Positions 9,410 through 17,930 of a DNA stretch of 17,930 nt are shown here, piece after piece. Below the pieces are notes generated by a model, which was not told the origin of the DNA, did no database searches, and worked only from the letters and a program-made list of their open reading frames with translations. The translations under genes and the position numbers were made by a program. Origin of the DNA: Entrophospora sp. SA101 (Eukaryota > Glomeromycota > Glomeromycetes > Entrophosporales > Entrophosporaceae); assembly GCA_958430865.1 (NCBI GenBank), contig CAUDNR010001165.1:943-18872 (forward strand). Direction: 5' to 3'. Numbering within the stretch: position 1 is the stretch's first letter; every line of letters starts with the position of its first letter.

Positions 9410-9675
9410 TTTTTTTTGGTTATGGAAGACCAATAAAAGTTGTAGGGACTAGGTGTCCTGCACTGTATACAGTACACTCTCTCTATAACGGCCTTTTCTA
9501 TAACGAACTGGGAATTGGGTTCCAATTTTTTACTATATAAAAATCCCACTCTATAACGGTCTTCTTAATTAAATTTCCTATACTATAACTGCCTGTCCCT
9601 GAAATTCACTAATGTTTATATGACTGCCTATAACGGCCGACGATCACGATCCGAAATTATAACTGTTAAATTAGG
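9410..9675. mobile_element. Pogo/Tigger-like non-autonomous element remnant
   Basis: From 9470 the sequence reads CAGTACACTCTCTCTATAACG directly after a TA. This is the kind of end seen in pogo/Tigger (Tc1-mariner superfamily) elements. TATAACG-type words then recur at about 9483, 9500, 9552, 9583, 9631 and 9657, like subterminal transposase-binding repeats. The last bases before it, GGTGTCCTGCACTG, read in reverse as a second CAGTGCAGGACACC-type end, so the junction 9462-9473 is the palindrome ACTGTATACAGT. There is no transposase frame and no clear far end. Confidence 0.5.
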
Positions 9676-9689
9676 AAATTTTCTACAAA

Positions 9690-10815
9690 TTATTTATTAA
9701 GTCGATCATGTCGGAGCGGACCTCTGTGACCGAACCGAGGTATCGAATTTCACGTGATTTTTTAAATTTAAAATATTTAATCTTTTTATCTCATATATAC
9801 ATTAAATCAATCTTTTTGTAAATCTTTCTGAACATAATAAAACTTAATAGGAATATAAATGTATTTCTTCACATTAGATAATCAATGATATAAGTGATGA
9901 TATAAAAATGAGGTAAATAAATGAGATGAATAAATACACATGTATTGTCCGTGTTTAAACAAGAATGTTCTATAAATTCTTGATGATATAACTGATGAGA
10001 TAATAATATATTAATGCGTTATTCATGCTAAATGAATGATAAAATGATGATACAACTGCCAATTAATTCGTGATCCGCTGATCAATGATAGAAACTCGCC
10101 AATAAAAATCGGGCGATCTACATATATAAACAAAAGTTGCATGGTCTTTTCTTATATTAAATAAATAGTTTACTCTTGGGCAGCTGTGGATTCCACATAA
10201 AATACATGTATGAATTTATGAAAAAAATAATAGAATCGTAACATTACAAAAAAAAAATGTAGCTAGTTTTAATGGTAATTCTCAACTATTTTCATTAATT
10301 CAGTTTTGCGTTCTGCAGAATAAAAAGTGTATATGTCATTCATTATCTGTATGAAAAATCCTTGAAAATGGTAATTATTTTTTAGAAAATTTTGTTCTGC
10401 CTCCACCCTTTTTCAAATTGTCTATAGAAATTATTTTTTAACAAAACTATTATTTCTTTGAAATAGATTTTTTTATATTGGGCTAACAAGGAAAAATAAA
10501 TATTTCCAATGGCTGACAAAAGATCAATATGCCAGATCTTAAAATATTTTCTTCAATTTAATTGCTCAGCTTGAATATGATTTTTATGATTGTAATACTT
10601 GCCAAAAATAATCATGGTGGAATATGAAATTTGATTATACAAGAGCACAGCAAAATTCGAAACATTTAATTTATTTTACTATTTAAAAATATAGCGAATA
10701 AATTCATTAGCCATTGTTGCTATAAATTAACATTAACAATATTATTCATTATTTACCAACGATGATAATGATTACGGTAAAATAGCATTTCTTCCCCACT
10801 CTTTATGTTTCCAAA
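9690..10815. other. Intergenic stretch, no gene seen
   Basis: About 1.1 kb of AT-rich DNA between the pogo-like remnant and the Tc1 element. I find no coding frame, no tRNA-like fold and no long repeat. TCACGTGA (an E-box-like palindrome) occurs near 9751. Confidence 0.45.
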
Positions 10816-10817
10816 TA

Positions 10818-12127
10818 CACTCACCTGCCAAAGTATTGGCAATTTTGCAGATCGCCGGAAATAATTGAACAAAGTGTAATAAAAATAACTCTAAATTTTA
10901 TTATCACAATCACTTTTGTGTATTAAGCGAAAATCAATTTTCATAATGATTGCCATAACATACTTGAGTTTATAATGTTTTGTTTATAATTGATAATTTT
11001 ATTAGCTTTAAAAGTCAAAGTAAAAAATTTTCAATTGATAACAAAACCTAATTGCCAAGTTTTAACATGTCTAGATAGCACAATAAAAAATGTGTGCCAT
11101 GCTTTAAAATATATATATATATATTGGTAGAATAATAGGTAATACAAACATTCATCAAAATTGTTTTTAGATCTTCACGTTGTTTTTCGCAAAAAATCAT
11201 ATATTTAAATCAGATGACTAAAATTAGAGAGTTATCTGTTGTTGAGCGCGCAGAGGTAATTGGTGCTTGGAAATGTGATGTAAGCAAAACAGAAATAAGC
11301 AAAAGACTTGGGATACCATTGAGAACAATATATAATATTATAGAAAAATACAATAAAGAAGGAACTGTTGAAAATGATAAGAGAAGTGGGAGACCCAAGT
11401 CACTTTCAGATAGAGATAAACGTGCTTTAGTGAAATTTGTCTGAAAAAAATAGGAAAAATGCAGTAGAAGATTATAAAAACGAAATAAATAAGGTTCTCT
11501 CAAGGCCTGTAAGTACAAGAACAGTGCAAAGAAATTTACATGAAATGGGTTATTATGCGCGTGCAGGAAAAAGAAAGCCTTTATTTAATATCAGAAATAA
11601 ATAGAAAAAAACGTTGTCATTTTGTGAGTTATTGTAAAGTTTGGTTAGAATGGGATGAAGCCATATTCAGTGATGAATCAAGATTCAATGTATTTGACAA
11701 TGACTCCCAAAACTTGGTTTGGAGACAACCCCATGAGAAATATAATATTGATTGTTTAGTACCTAAAGTTGCACACTCACCTGGAATAATGGTATGGGGA
11801 TGCTTTACTCGAGATCAAATTGGTCCACTAATACAAGTTGATGGTAGCATTACAGGTGAAGCATATGAAAAAATACTCAAAGATCACTTATTACCTTTTA
11901 TTCAATCTTTGGACTCTTCAAAGTTATGGGTATTTCAGGATGATAATGCTCGACCCCACAGAGCAGGCAGGGTTGAACAATTTAAACAAGATAATGATGT
12001 TCTTTCACTTCCTTGGCCACCCCAGAGTCCAGATTTAAATCCAATAGAAAATTTATGGGATGTAAATGAATTTTTGTTCTCGCGTAGCACAGCTCACATC
12101 ACATTCCCAGTTGTAGACTTGTTATAA
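10818..12127 (+). mobile_element. Decayed, 3'-truncated Tc1/mariner element
   Basis: The probable left end is CACTCACCTGCCAAAG at 10818, directly after a TA (10816-10817), the usual Tc1 target. It includes the small hairpin TGCCAA-AGTA-TTGGCA (10826-10841). A 396-bp leader precedes the transposase relic at 11214. No inverted copy of the left end is found before the PPR gene at 12171, and homology stops just after the third catalytic residue (about 12060). The right end is therefore lost. The left boundary is inferred from TA plus end-like sequence only. Confidence 0.6.
11214..12127 (+). pseudogene. Tc1-family DD34E transposase pseudogene
   Basis: The frame from 11214 encodes a helix-turn-helix DNA-binding domain (SKTEISKRLGIPLRTIYNII) followed by a basic RSGRPK linker, then stops at 11444. 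The next frame, from about 11440, continues the second HTH-like part (STRTVQRNLHEMGYYAR) until about 11600. A third frame to 12127 carries the catalytic core. The core Asp is in IFSDESRF, the second Asp in FQDDNARPHRA and the Glu in PDLNPIENLWD, with 34 residues between the second and third: the DD34E spacing of Tc1. The gene is broken by at least two frameshifts. After NLWD the reading departs from the family, so the C-terminus is gone. All three catalytic residues survive, suggesting fairly recent decay. Confidence 0.85.
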
Positions 12128-12170
12128 ATTACAAATAAAACCAAATTATCCTCCCCTTCCCCTTTAATAA

Positions 12171-15100
12171 TTAATAATTAATAAATTTCCTTGATAAATT
12201 TTTATTATTGAATTTATTGCTATTATAATACAAATTTTTTGGATGATTCCATTTTTTATTTAATCTATTTCTTACTATATTTGATCGATTTTCTTTATCA
12301 TTAATGTTACATAATGTAATCACTTCTCTTTTATACCTTTTTGCAGTTTCATCACCTAATTCATCTGATTCTTTAATTCTGGTTAACAATAATCTAAAGT
12401 CTTTTAGTTTTGGTTTATGTTTATTTGATAAATTTTTTATTAATTTCATACTACTATGAATATTGTTGCTTCTATTATTATTAAAAAATTAATTAAATTA
12501 ATTAAAAATCCATAATAATAATTCATAATAAAATTATCAAAATACTTGCTTTGCTGAAGTAATAATCATTATAGTATACAATTTGTACTCTAATTCCTCA
12601 GTAAGACCAATTCTTTCAAATTCCATTTTTTGTTGGTAAACGTTTTTAAAATCTTTAAAGATTCTCTCGCTTTCTTCCCGTGACCATCCAAGAAAATCGT
12701 TCCAGACATCCCATGCCAAAGAGAATCGATTATATTTGTAACAAGCATTTAACATATGTAAAAATATCCAACTACTTAACTCCACTTGATGTTTTGGTAT
12801 TATTTCTTTATAAATCTTTAATAAACTATCAAAACTTGATTTGTTCTCAATTAAACTCATATAAGAACAAATTAATCGAGACGTTAATTTTGTATTATTG
12901 TTGTTGTTGTTGTTGTTGGACAGTATTTGTTTTGCTGATAATGATGACAACAAATAATTAAATATCATTTCGGCTTCTAAACGAGTTTGTAAATGTGATG
13001 TTGGAATAGTGGAGAATATTGGATACTCATCTTTTCCAATAACCAATATTTTATTATTTTTAAATTTTTTCATTGTGTTTTCAGATGTAATTTCAGATTT
13101 TGATAAACTATCATCATCATTATCACCATCATTATCATCCTCTCCTGTTAAAACATTCTCATTTTTGTTATTGCCAATGATATTGGAATTTTCAATAGAA
13201 TTGTTACTGTTGTTTAATTCTTCTTGATAAGATGAATAAGTCCAGAATAAATTTGAAAAAGTTAATTCGTCAGGTGCTAATGATGGATCTTCCTTTGAGC
13301 TAATAAAATAAAATAATATTAAATATTTGTTTTAAAAAAATGTTTAATAATATTAATAATAATGCTTACCATAGTAATAATAATTACCTTTGAATTATTG
13401 ATATAAATAAATTCCTAGCTAATTTTAAATCTTTATTTATAGCACATGCATACATTAAAGAATTATATGTAATCAGATCAGGCGAGCATCCATGTTCTTT
13501 CATTTCTTGAACTAAATCAAATGCCTTTCTATAATAATGTATTTTATTTTAATAAGCATAAGTTAAAAATAATAATACTTGTATTCAAATTGTATATAAT
13601 TTTTTTCTTTATAAAAAAAGATATCTTTTCGTTTCGAACAAGCATCAATTAATGAATTATATGTAATTCCAGTAAGTTTTAGTCCTTGTTCTAACATTTC
13701 TTTGTATAAATCAAAGGCTTTTTCTGCGTTTTTTTCCTTTTTTGATATATTAATAAAACAATAATTCCATTAATAAGGAAGGGAGGAACGAAGGAAGGAA
13801 GGAGAATAATAGTAATTATCATTATCGTATAACTAATGATTAACTATTATTAATTACCTTTGCACAAGCATGAATCATTAAACTGTAGGTCATTTCATCA
13901 GGTTGACAAACTTCCAAACGCATATGTTCAAATATAATCCATGCACGTTTTAATTCATTATTATCAATACAACATTTAATTAGAATACTATAAATAGGCT
14001 TATTATTATCATCATTATTAAAACACGCGCAAATCACATTAATATTAAAACATGATTTCTTCTTCTATCTCACATAATATTAAAAAATTCTCTAACCTGA
14101 TTTGGTATCAAATTCCCCATCTTTAATTTATTGAAAACTTCAAATACATCATTGATTCTTCTATGATATGCATAAGCTTTAATTAAATTCGCGTAACTGT
14201 ATAATGTTGGCACAAATCCATCTAAATAAAAAAAATGATATATACATTAACTTTATAAATACTATCTGTATTCAAATAAATTTAATAAATATAATACTTT
14301 TTTCAATTTGATCAAAAATTTCAATCGCTCGATCTAGATTTCCGATATTTGAATAATGATTTAAAAGGTGATCATATATTATAAGATCTGGTGACAGTGC
14401 AGATTTCTAAATAAAAAAAGAAATAAGTGATTGATTGTTGTTAAAAATCAATTTTTGGCATTGTTTTATCTAACCTTTTCCAGTCTTTTTATAATCTCTG
14501 GATCATATAGATTTTTGAACATTGCCTAAATAATTATTATTGATATTAAAAATGCTATTTTAAATATTATTCTTTCAAAAAATGCACTTGTGTATATTTA
14601 CATCATTGTTCTTTATTATTGTCTTATTTTGGTTTAATAAATAATTTTCATCTTCTTCTTTTAAAGATTTTTTCTTTATAGTTGTTTTTAGATTGAAAAT
14701 CTGATCAAAATCAATGGATGATTGATTGATGATATCTTCTGGATTATTTCTTTTTGTTATTATTAATGTTGAAGATGATGACTCTGGTTTTGTTATGGAT
14801 TCCGATAAAATTTCATTTTCTTCATCGTTATTTCTTTTTCCCAATAATGAAATTTTATTTGAAGAAGTAATTGATCGATATATACTTTCATAGTCATCAA
14901 TATTTGAAAACGGAATATATTCCGTCTAAATAAAATATTAATATGTATTGTCTAATGTAAGAAAAAATTTAATTAATAATAAATAGCAAAAAAAACCTTT
15001 GAAATATTTTGTTTATCAGAAGTTGATATTTTTTCTTGTAATCTTTGAATATTTTGATCCAAAATCGATAATTTTTTTTCTAACCTAAAATAATCAATTA

Positions 15101-15331
15101 ATTAATATTAAAATAATCATAATTATCAATTGATTGATTTATTGATTGATTTATTTATTACTTTTTACTAAATCTACTATTATATGATGAATACATTTGA
15201 TTTTGTTGATGATAAAGAGTGCAATTTGAAGGTCTTGGTAAAATATAAAATAATGATTTTTTTTTTAATTTTAATGGTAATGACAAAAAAATCGTTTGAG
15301 ATGTTGATTTTCTATATAATTTTGAAAGCAT
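12171..15331 (-). CDS. Mitochondrial-type pentatricopeptide repeat (PPR) protein
   Basis: Eleven exons join in phase to 785 residues: 15331-15162, 15084-14997, 14925-14602, 14525-14475, 14406-14298, 14221-14097, 13998-13858, 13736-13579, 13528-13388, 13299-12550 and 12471-12171. PPR proteins bind organellar RNA in a sequence-specific way. The N-terminus (MLSKLYRKSTSQTIFLSLPL) is basic and hydroxylated like a mitochondrial presequence, then comes a short coiled coil (about 57-80). At least six PPR motifs run from about 216 to 455, with hallmarks such as TYSLMIHACAK, TYNSLIDACSK and TYNSLMYACA. An Asn/Asp/Glu-rich linker (about 465-510) and a poly-Asn run of eight (564-571) precede a C-terminal helical region with another PPR-like segment (LYTIMIITSAK). 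Overall form recalls fungal mitochondrial PPR factors such as DMR1/CCM1, but the RNA target is unknown. The last intron seems to use a GC donor. If it is not spliced, the protein would end at 12537. Confidence 0.82.
13777..13804. repeat. GGAA/GGAG purine tract inside PPR intron 7
   Basis: A 28-bp purine-rich run, AAGGAAGGGAGGAACGAAGG and more, forms the polypyrimidine-rich part of the minus-strand intron 13737-13857, the longest intron of the gene. Confidence 0.6.
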
Positions 15332-15449
15332 ATTAAAAATATTAATTTTACAAAAAAATTTTTATCGATTTTTATTTTTCGTAGATTATCTATCGATGAT
15401 TTCCTTCCAATAATAAACTCTTAATTTTAAAATCCGCTTTTAAAAAATG
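15332..15449. promoter_or_regulatory. Upstream region of the PPR gene
   Basis: Only about 120 bp separate the PPR start codon from the F-box relic read on the opposite strand. The promoter of the PPR gene should lie here. No specific element can be named in this AT-rich sequence. Confidence 0.3.
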
Positions 15450-16560
15450 TATTGCCACAATACCAATATTAATTATATTGAAGATGATGATGATTATAAA
15501 ACATTATACTCTTGCATTCTAGTTAATAAAAAAATGGCACAATTTCAATATTCCAACATCATGGAGAGGTCAATTTAATCCTGAAAATAGTATTTAAATA
15601 TTAATTAATTGTTTATTGGTTGAAGACAAGAGCTTCTTGGTGGAACATGGGATTGGATTAATTTTTAAATTATTGAAGAAATCGTCTTTATAAATTTGTG
15701 GCTGAATTGGATTTTTGATCAAACGAGTTCATTGATAGAATCTGGCAAACTTGATTGTCTGGAAACAACTTTTTTTTTTTAGATTATTCATTACTCGAGA
15801 AACTTGCAACTGATTCAAATTACATATACAGGAGTGAAGTGATTAATTATCATATATTTGATCCTTGCTTTCAGAATCTTTATCAGTTAACTTGTCACTT
15901 TTTTAATTAACAAATATTTTTTGTAGAAATGTTCAAGATCTAACAATCATTTATGATAATGGTCTGGTGCAATTAATCTCATATATAGCACAAAATCAAT
16001 TAAAAAATTATTACATGCAATTTTGATTTAATTTTTTTAGAATATTTTTAAAAAAAACATCAACTTATTATGTAAGTCATGAGAAAGTTAACGTGGATTC
16101 TTTTAATGCCAACATTTCAAAACTTGGAGATTTTATCGCTAATTGGTCCTCGCAATGATTTAGCCAAGGACAAAATATAAAATGTTTTACTTCCAAACCT
16201 TGAAGCTATGGCCATTTCTATTGGAATTGTTATATTTCATAAGAATCCACGGAAAACATCTTTAAAAAAAACCAACAGTCAGTGGTTTACCAAAGGATGG
16301 AATATTTTAAGAATACCAATTGAAACTCAAGATTGCAAAATCTCTGTTTTTTTATAGCAAGAAAGTACATGAGCAGTTAAATTTAAATACCATAATTTTT
16401 ATGACTATATAATTCTTTTTGATGGAATTTAATGAAGAATTGGAGGGGACCTAAACCTTTTATAATAAAACTATTCAGTGATTACGGACCTTATTTGGAA
16501 GAGGAAAAGAACTTTATAATTCATTAAAAAATTAAAATTTTTAAACAAACTTTTTTAACA
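15450..16560 (+). pseudogene. Degenerate F-box protein gene
   Basis: The plus strand shows broken pieces of an F-box protein in several frames. At 15471-15530 YIEDDDDYKTLYSCILVNKK matches the second half of an F-box (Y-x-x-D-x-x-x-L-x-S-C-x-L-V-N). It is followed one frame over by NFNIPTSWRGQFNPEN, where F-box proteins carry W and a proline-rich turn. Later pieces include CLLVEDKSFLVEHGIGLIF (about 15617), NVQDLTIIYDNGLVQLISYI (about 15928-15987) and NWRGPKPFIIKLFSDYGPYL (about 16439-16500), reminiscent of leucine-rich-repeat-like tails. F-box proteins normally recruit substrates to SCF ubiquitin ligases. At least six stops or frameshifts break the gene, so it is non-functional. F-box families are greatly expanded in Glomeromycotina, which fits the other clues. 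Confidence 0.6.
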
Positions 16561-16689
16561 GTTGATAGAGATTAAATAAAAATTCATTGAAATCAAGATG
16601 TTTATATCGGACATGTATGTTTGCAAATGTTTTATATATTACTAAAACTCTTCAAAACGAGCACCCAACGAATTATAGTTGCAATGAAT

Positions 16690-17008
16690 TTAATGCTTAG
16701 CGAAAACATAATCTCTTCCAAAAAATCTACATCTTTTTCATTGTTATTTCAAAACTCAATTAATCATTATTCTATCAGAAAAGAACGAATCAAGTTATTC
16801 GCACAACAAAAGGAGCGAGCTTATGTACAACATCATCTAAGCCGCCAATTAAATTAGTACGAGATACTCGTAATCATCCATTTGACTTTAAAAAAAATTT
16901 TTTGGTGAAGAAATTTATGGTTTGGATTTTGTTCAATCTGAAGGAAAATTATCATATATCACTATTACCAGTAAAGATACTGGGAAAAGAAAAGAAAGAA
17001 ATATATAA
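16690..17008 (+). pseudogene. Possible relic of mitochondrial ribosomal protein bL31m
   Basis: In the frame containing 16869 the plus strand reads SSKPPIKLVRDTRNHP at about 16833-16880. V-x-D-T-R-N-H-P is the signature I associate with fungal bL31m (yeast MRPL36), where it is normally followed by L-W-N-P. Here that segment and the following acidic part are missing. The reading continues FDFKKNF and then, after a one-frame jump at an A8T6 run (16890-16903), FGEEIYGLDFVQSEGKLSYI to a stop at 17006-17008. The family's F-[KR]-[KR]-x-F-G end seems preserved across the jump. Upstream, a Ser/Phe-rich frame (SLLFQNSINHYS at about 16736) may be the former targeting sequence in yet another frame. Internal deletion plus frameshifts mark it as a pseudogene, or possibly a badly assembled locus. 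The identification rests on short motifs. Confidence 0.4.
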
Positions 17009-17060
17009 TTGATGCTAATGATTAATAGTAAATGATAAGATGATTATAATTAAACTACGA

Positions 17061-17090
17061 ACTACTACTACTACTATTATTATTATTATT
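17061..17090. repeat. (ACT)n-(ATT)n microsatellite
   Basis: Five ACT triplets pass directly into five ATT triplets. It lies in the 3' flank of the succinyl-CoA ligase gene. Confidence 0.8.
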
Positions 17091-17099
17091 AGTGATTTT

Positions 17100-17438
17100 G
17101 TTGAAAATACAAAAACTGAAATTCACATTTATATAAAGCTCATTTATTTATTTTGAAAATAAAATAAAATTCTTATATATAACATTGTACATTGTTAAAA
17201 AATTAAGTCTTGGTAATTGATCCAATACATTTTTACCAAATATATTATTCTGGTCATAGAATCCTTAGCAGTTGATTTCCTCAGAGACATTATTACAACT
17301 GACAATGTGCAAAAACTGTAAATAAATATATTTAAAATTCTTATAAATGAATTAAATAATTGTATGATGATGAATGTGTTGTTAAATGATAGTAATAATC
17401 CTTATAATATAATAATATATTTGTTTGTTTATAATATT
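17100..17438. other. 3' flank of the succinyl-CoA ligase alpha gene
   Basis: No coding frame is supportable. The stretch probably contains the minus-strand 3' UTR. It is AT-rich with no notable structure. Confidence 0.4.
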
Positions 17439-17930
17439 TTAAATCAAGCCTGCTTTTTCCATTTCCTACCAAAAAAAATTACACACACACATATATATAT
17501 ATTAGTGATATTATAATAATAATAATATTACTATTATATAAAAAAAAATTTTTTAACCACTAACTTCTCTTAAATGAACTCCAAGTTTAGCAGGACTTTT
17601 TGAAATAATAACACCAGCACTTTCCAATGCTTTAATTTTATCAGTTGCAGAGCCTTTACCACCAGCAATTATAGCTCCTGCATGACCCATACGACGTCCT
17701 GGCGGTGCAGTTAAACCAGCAATGAAAGAAACTACAGGTTTTGGTTGAGATTGAGACAAATTATGTTGTTTTAAAAATTCTGCTGCTTCTTCTTCAGCAG
17801 TACCGCCAATTTCTCCAATCAATATAATACCTATTACAAATAACAATAATGATGATGATGATGATGATATCATTTAATTTGAATTTTCATTCGGGGGGGG
17901 GGGGGGTTTAAAAAGAAATAAAACCTTTTT
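17439..17930 (-). CDS. LSC1: Succinyl-CoA ligase (ADP/GDP-forming) alpha subunit, C-terminal part
   Basis: Three exons are visible: 17930-17925 (only 6 nt, cut by the window edge), 17830-17565 and 17465-17439. The main exon encodes [20 protein letters not shown], then [20 protein letters not shown] with the active-site histidine (GHAGAI) that is phosphorylated during catalysis, and [20 protein letters not shown] near the end. This is the C-terminal ligase domain of the alpha subunit, which with the beta subunit converts succinyl-CoA to succinate in the mitochondrial TCA cycle and forms ATP or GTP. Reading on past GAA at 17565 would add only V-S-G-stop. A GTTAGT donor at 17564 and a GGTAG acceptor at 17466 instead join in phase to a 27-nt exon reading EMEKAGLI and stop, a better match to the length and tail of fungal homologues as I recall them. 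The first Met lies outside the window. Confidence 0.88.
17893..17906. repeat. Poly-G run of 14 with adjacent (GAT)n
   Basis: Fourteen consecutive Gs on the plus strand sit inside the 94-bp intron 17831-17924 of the succinyl-CoA ligase gene, next to a (GAT)6 microsatellite at 17851-17868. In such AT-rich DNA a G-run of this length is conspicuous and prone to length errors in sequencing. Confidence 0.85.

Larger units (their letters stand above)
7760..9460. other. Intergenic stretch, no gene seen
   Basis: About 1.7 kb upstream of the propeller gene, with no supportable coding frame. It contains a (GAATAA/GAATGA)-rich low-complexity tract at about 8335-8460 related to the minisatellite at 1050-1500, a 23-bp-period direct repeat at 8639-8684 (ATTGCCAA..CTTTGATT), and the palindrome CCC(AT)8GGG at 8851-8872. 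Confidence 0.5.

Noticed and set aside
9349..9549. 66-codon minus-strand frame
   Set aside because: It reads through the pogo-like transposon end and its neighbour, so it is repeat sequence, not a gene.
12680..12961. 93-codon plus-strand frame with a poly-Cys run
   Set aside because: It is antisense to the large PPR exon; the Cys run is the opposite strand of the codons for the poly-Asn tract.
1..17930. CRISPR arrays, bacterial operons, ribosome-binding sites
   Set aside because: Introns, codon style and transposon types show a eukaryotic nuclear sequence; no spaced identical repeats are present.
1..17930. tRNA and rRNA genes
   Set aside because: No segment with a GTTCRA-type T-loop and matching acceptor stem was noticed by eye; a covariance-model scan would be decisive.

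Overview
The window looks like nuclear DNA from an AT-rich fungus. The protein genes are split by many short introns (about 50-120 bp, mostly GT-AG with TAG, CAG or AAG acceptors). The intergenic DNA is rich in homopolymers, microsatellites and decayed DNA transposons. A relic of an F-box protein of the type hugely expanded in arbuscular mycorrhizal fungi, a Tc1-type transposase relic and a short Cys/His-rich N-terminus all suggest Glomeromycotina (Rhizophagus-like). That taxonomic placement is inference from gene style, not a database match.

Layout. At 1-377 (minus) lies the N-terminal part of an unrecognised Cys/His-rich protein that runs off the left edge. 378-4280 has no intact gene. It holds a 9-bp-unit minisatellite (1050-1500), a TCGAG-rich repeat (1510-1765), a PIF1/Helitron-type helicase scrap (about 1780-1947), a foldback element (2280-2424) and a 29-bp tandem repeat (2461-2539). 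At 4281-6159 (plus) is a nine-exon gene for mitochondrial ribosomal protein mL38, with a PEBP domain. At 6830-7651 (minus) is an intronless six-bladed beta-propeller protein. 7760-10815 is non-coding apart from a pogo/Tigger-like repeat near 9470-9675. 10818-12127 is a broken Tc1/mariner DD34E element.

At 12171-15331 (minus) is an 11-exon gene for a mitochondrial-type pentatricopeptide (PPR) protein; its last intron appears to be GC-AG. Then come two plus-strand relics: an F-box protein (about 15450-16560) and what looks like mitochondrial ribosomal protein bL31m (about 16690-17008). The window ends with the 3' part of the succinyl-CoA ligase alpha-subunit gene (17439-17930, minus), including a 27-nt last coding exon.

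The three best genes (mL38, PPR protein, succinyl-CoA ligase alpha) are all predicted to act in mitochondria: translation, RNA processing and the TCA cycle. Nothing suggests they are co-regulated beyond proximity. I do not see a convincing new multi-gene system. The items most worth checking are the GC-AG intron, the micro-exon, the bL31m relic, the propeller gene and several unclassified repeats. Exon joins were built by hand from reading frame, phase and splice dinucleotides, so individual boundaries may be off by a few bases.
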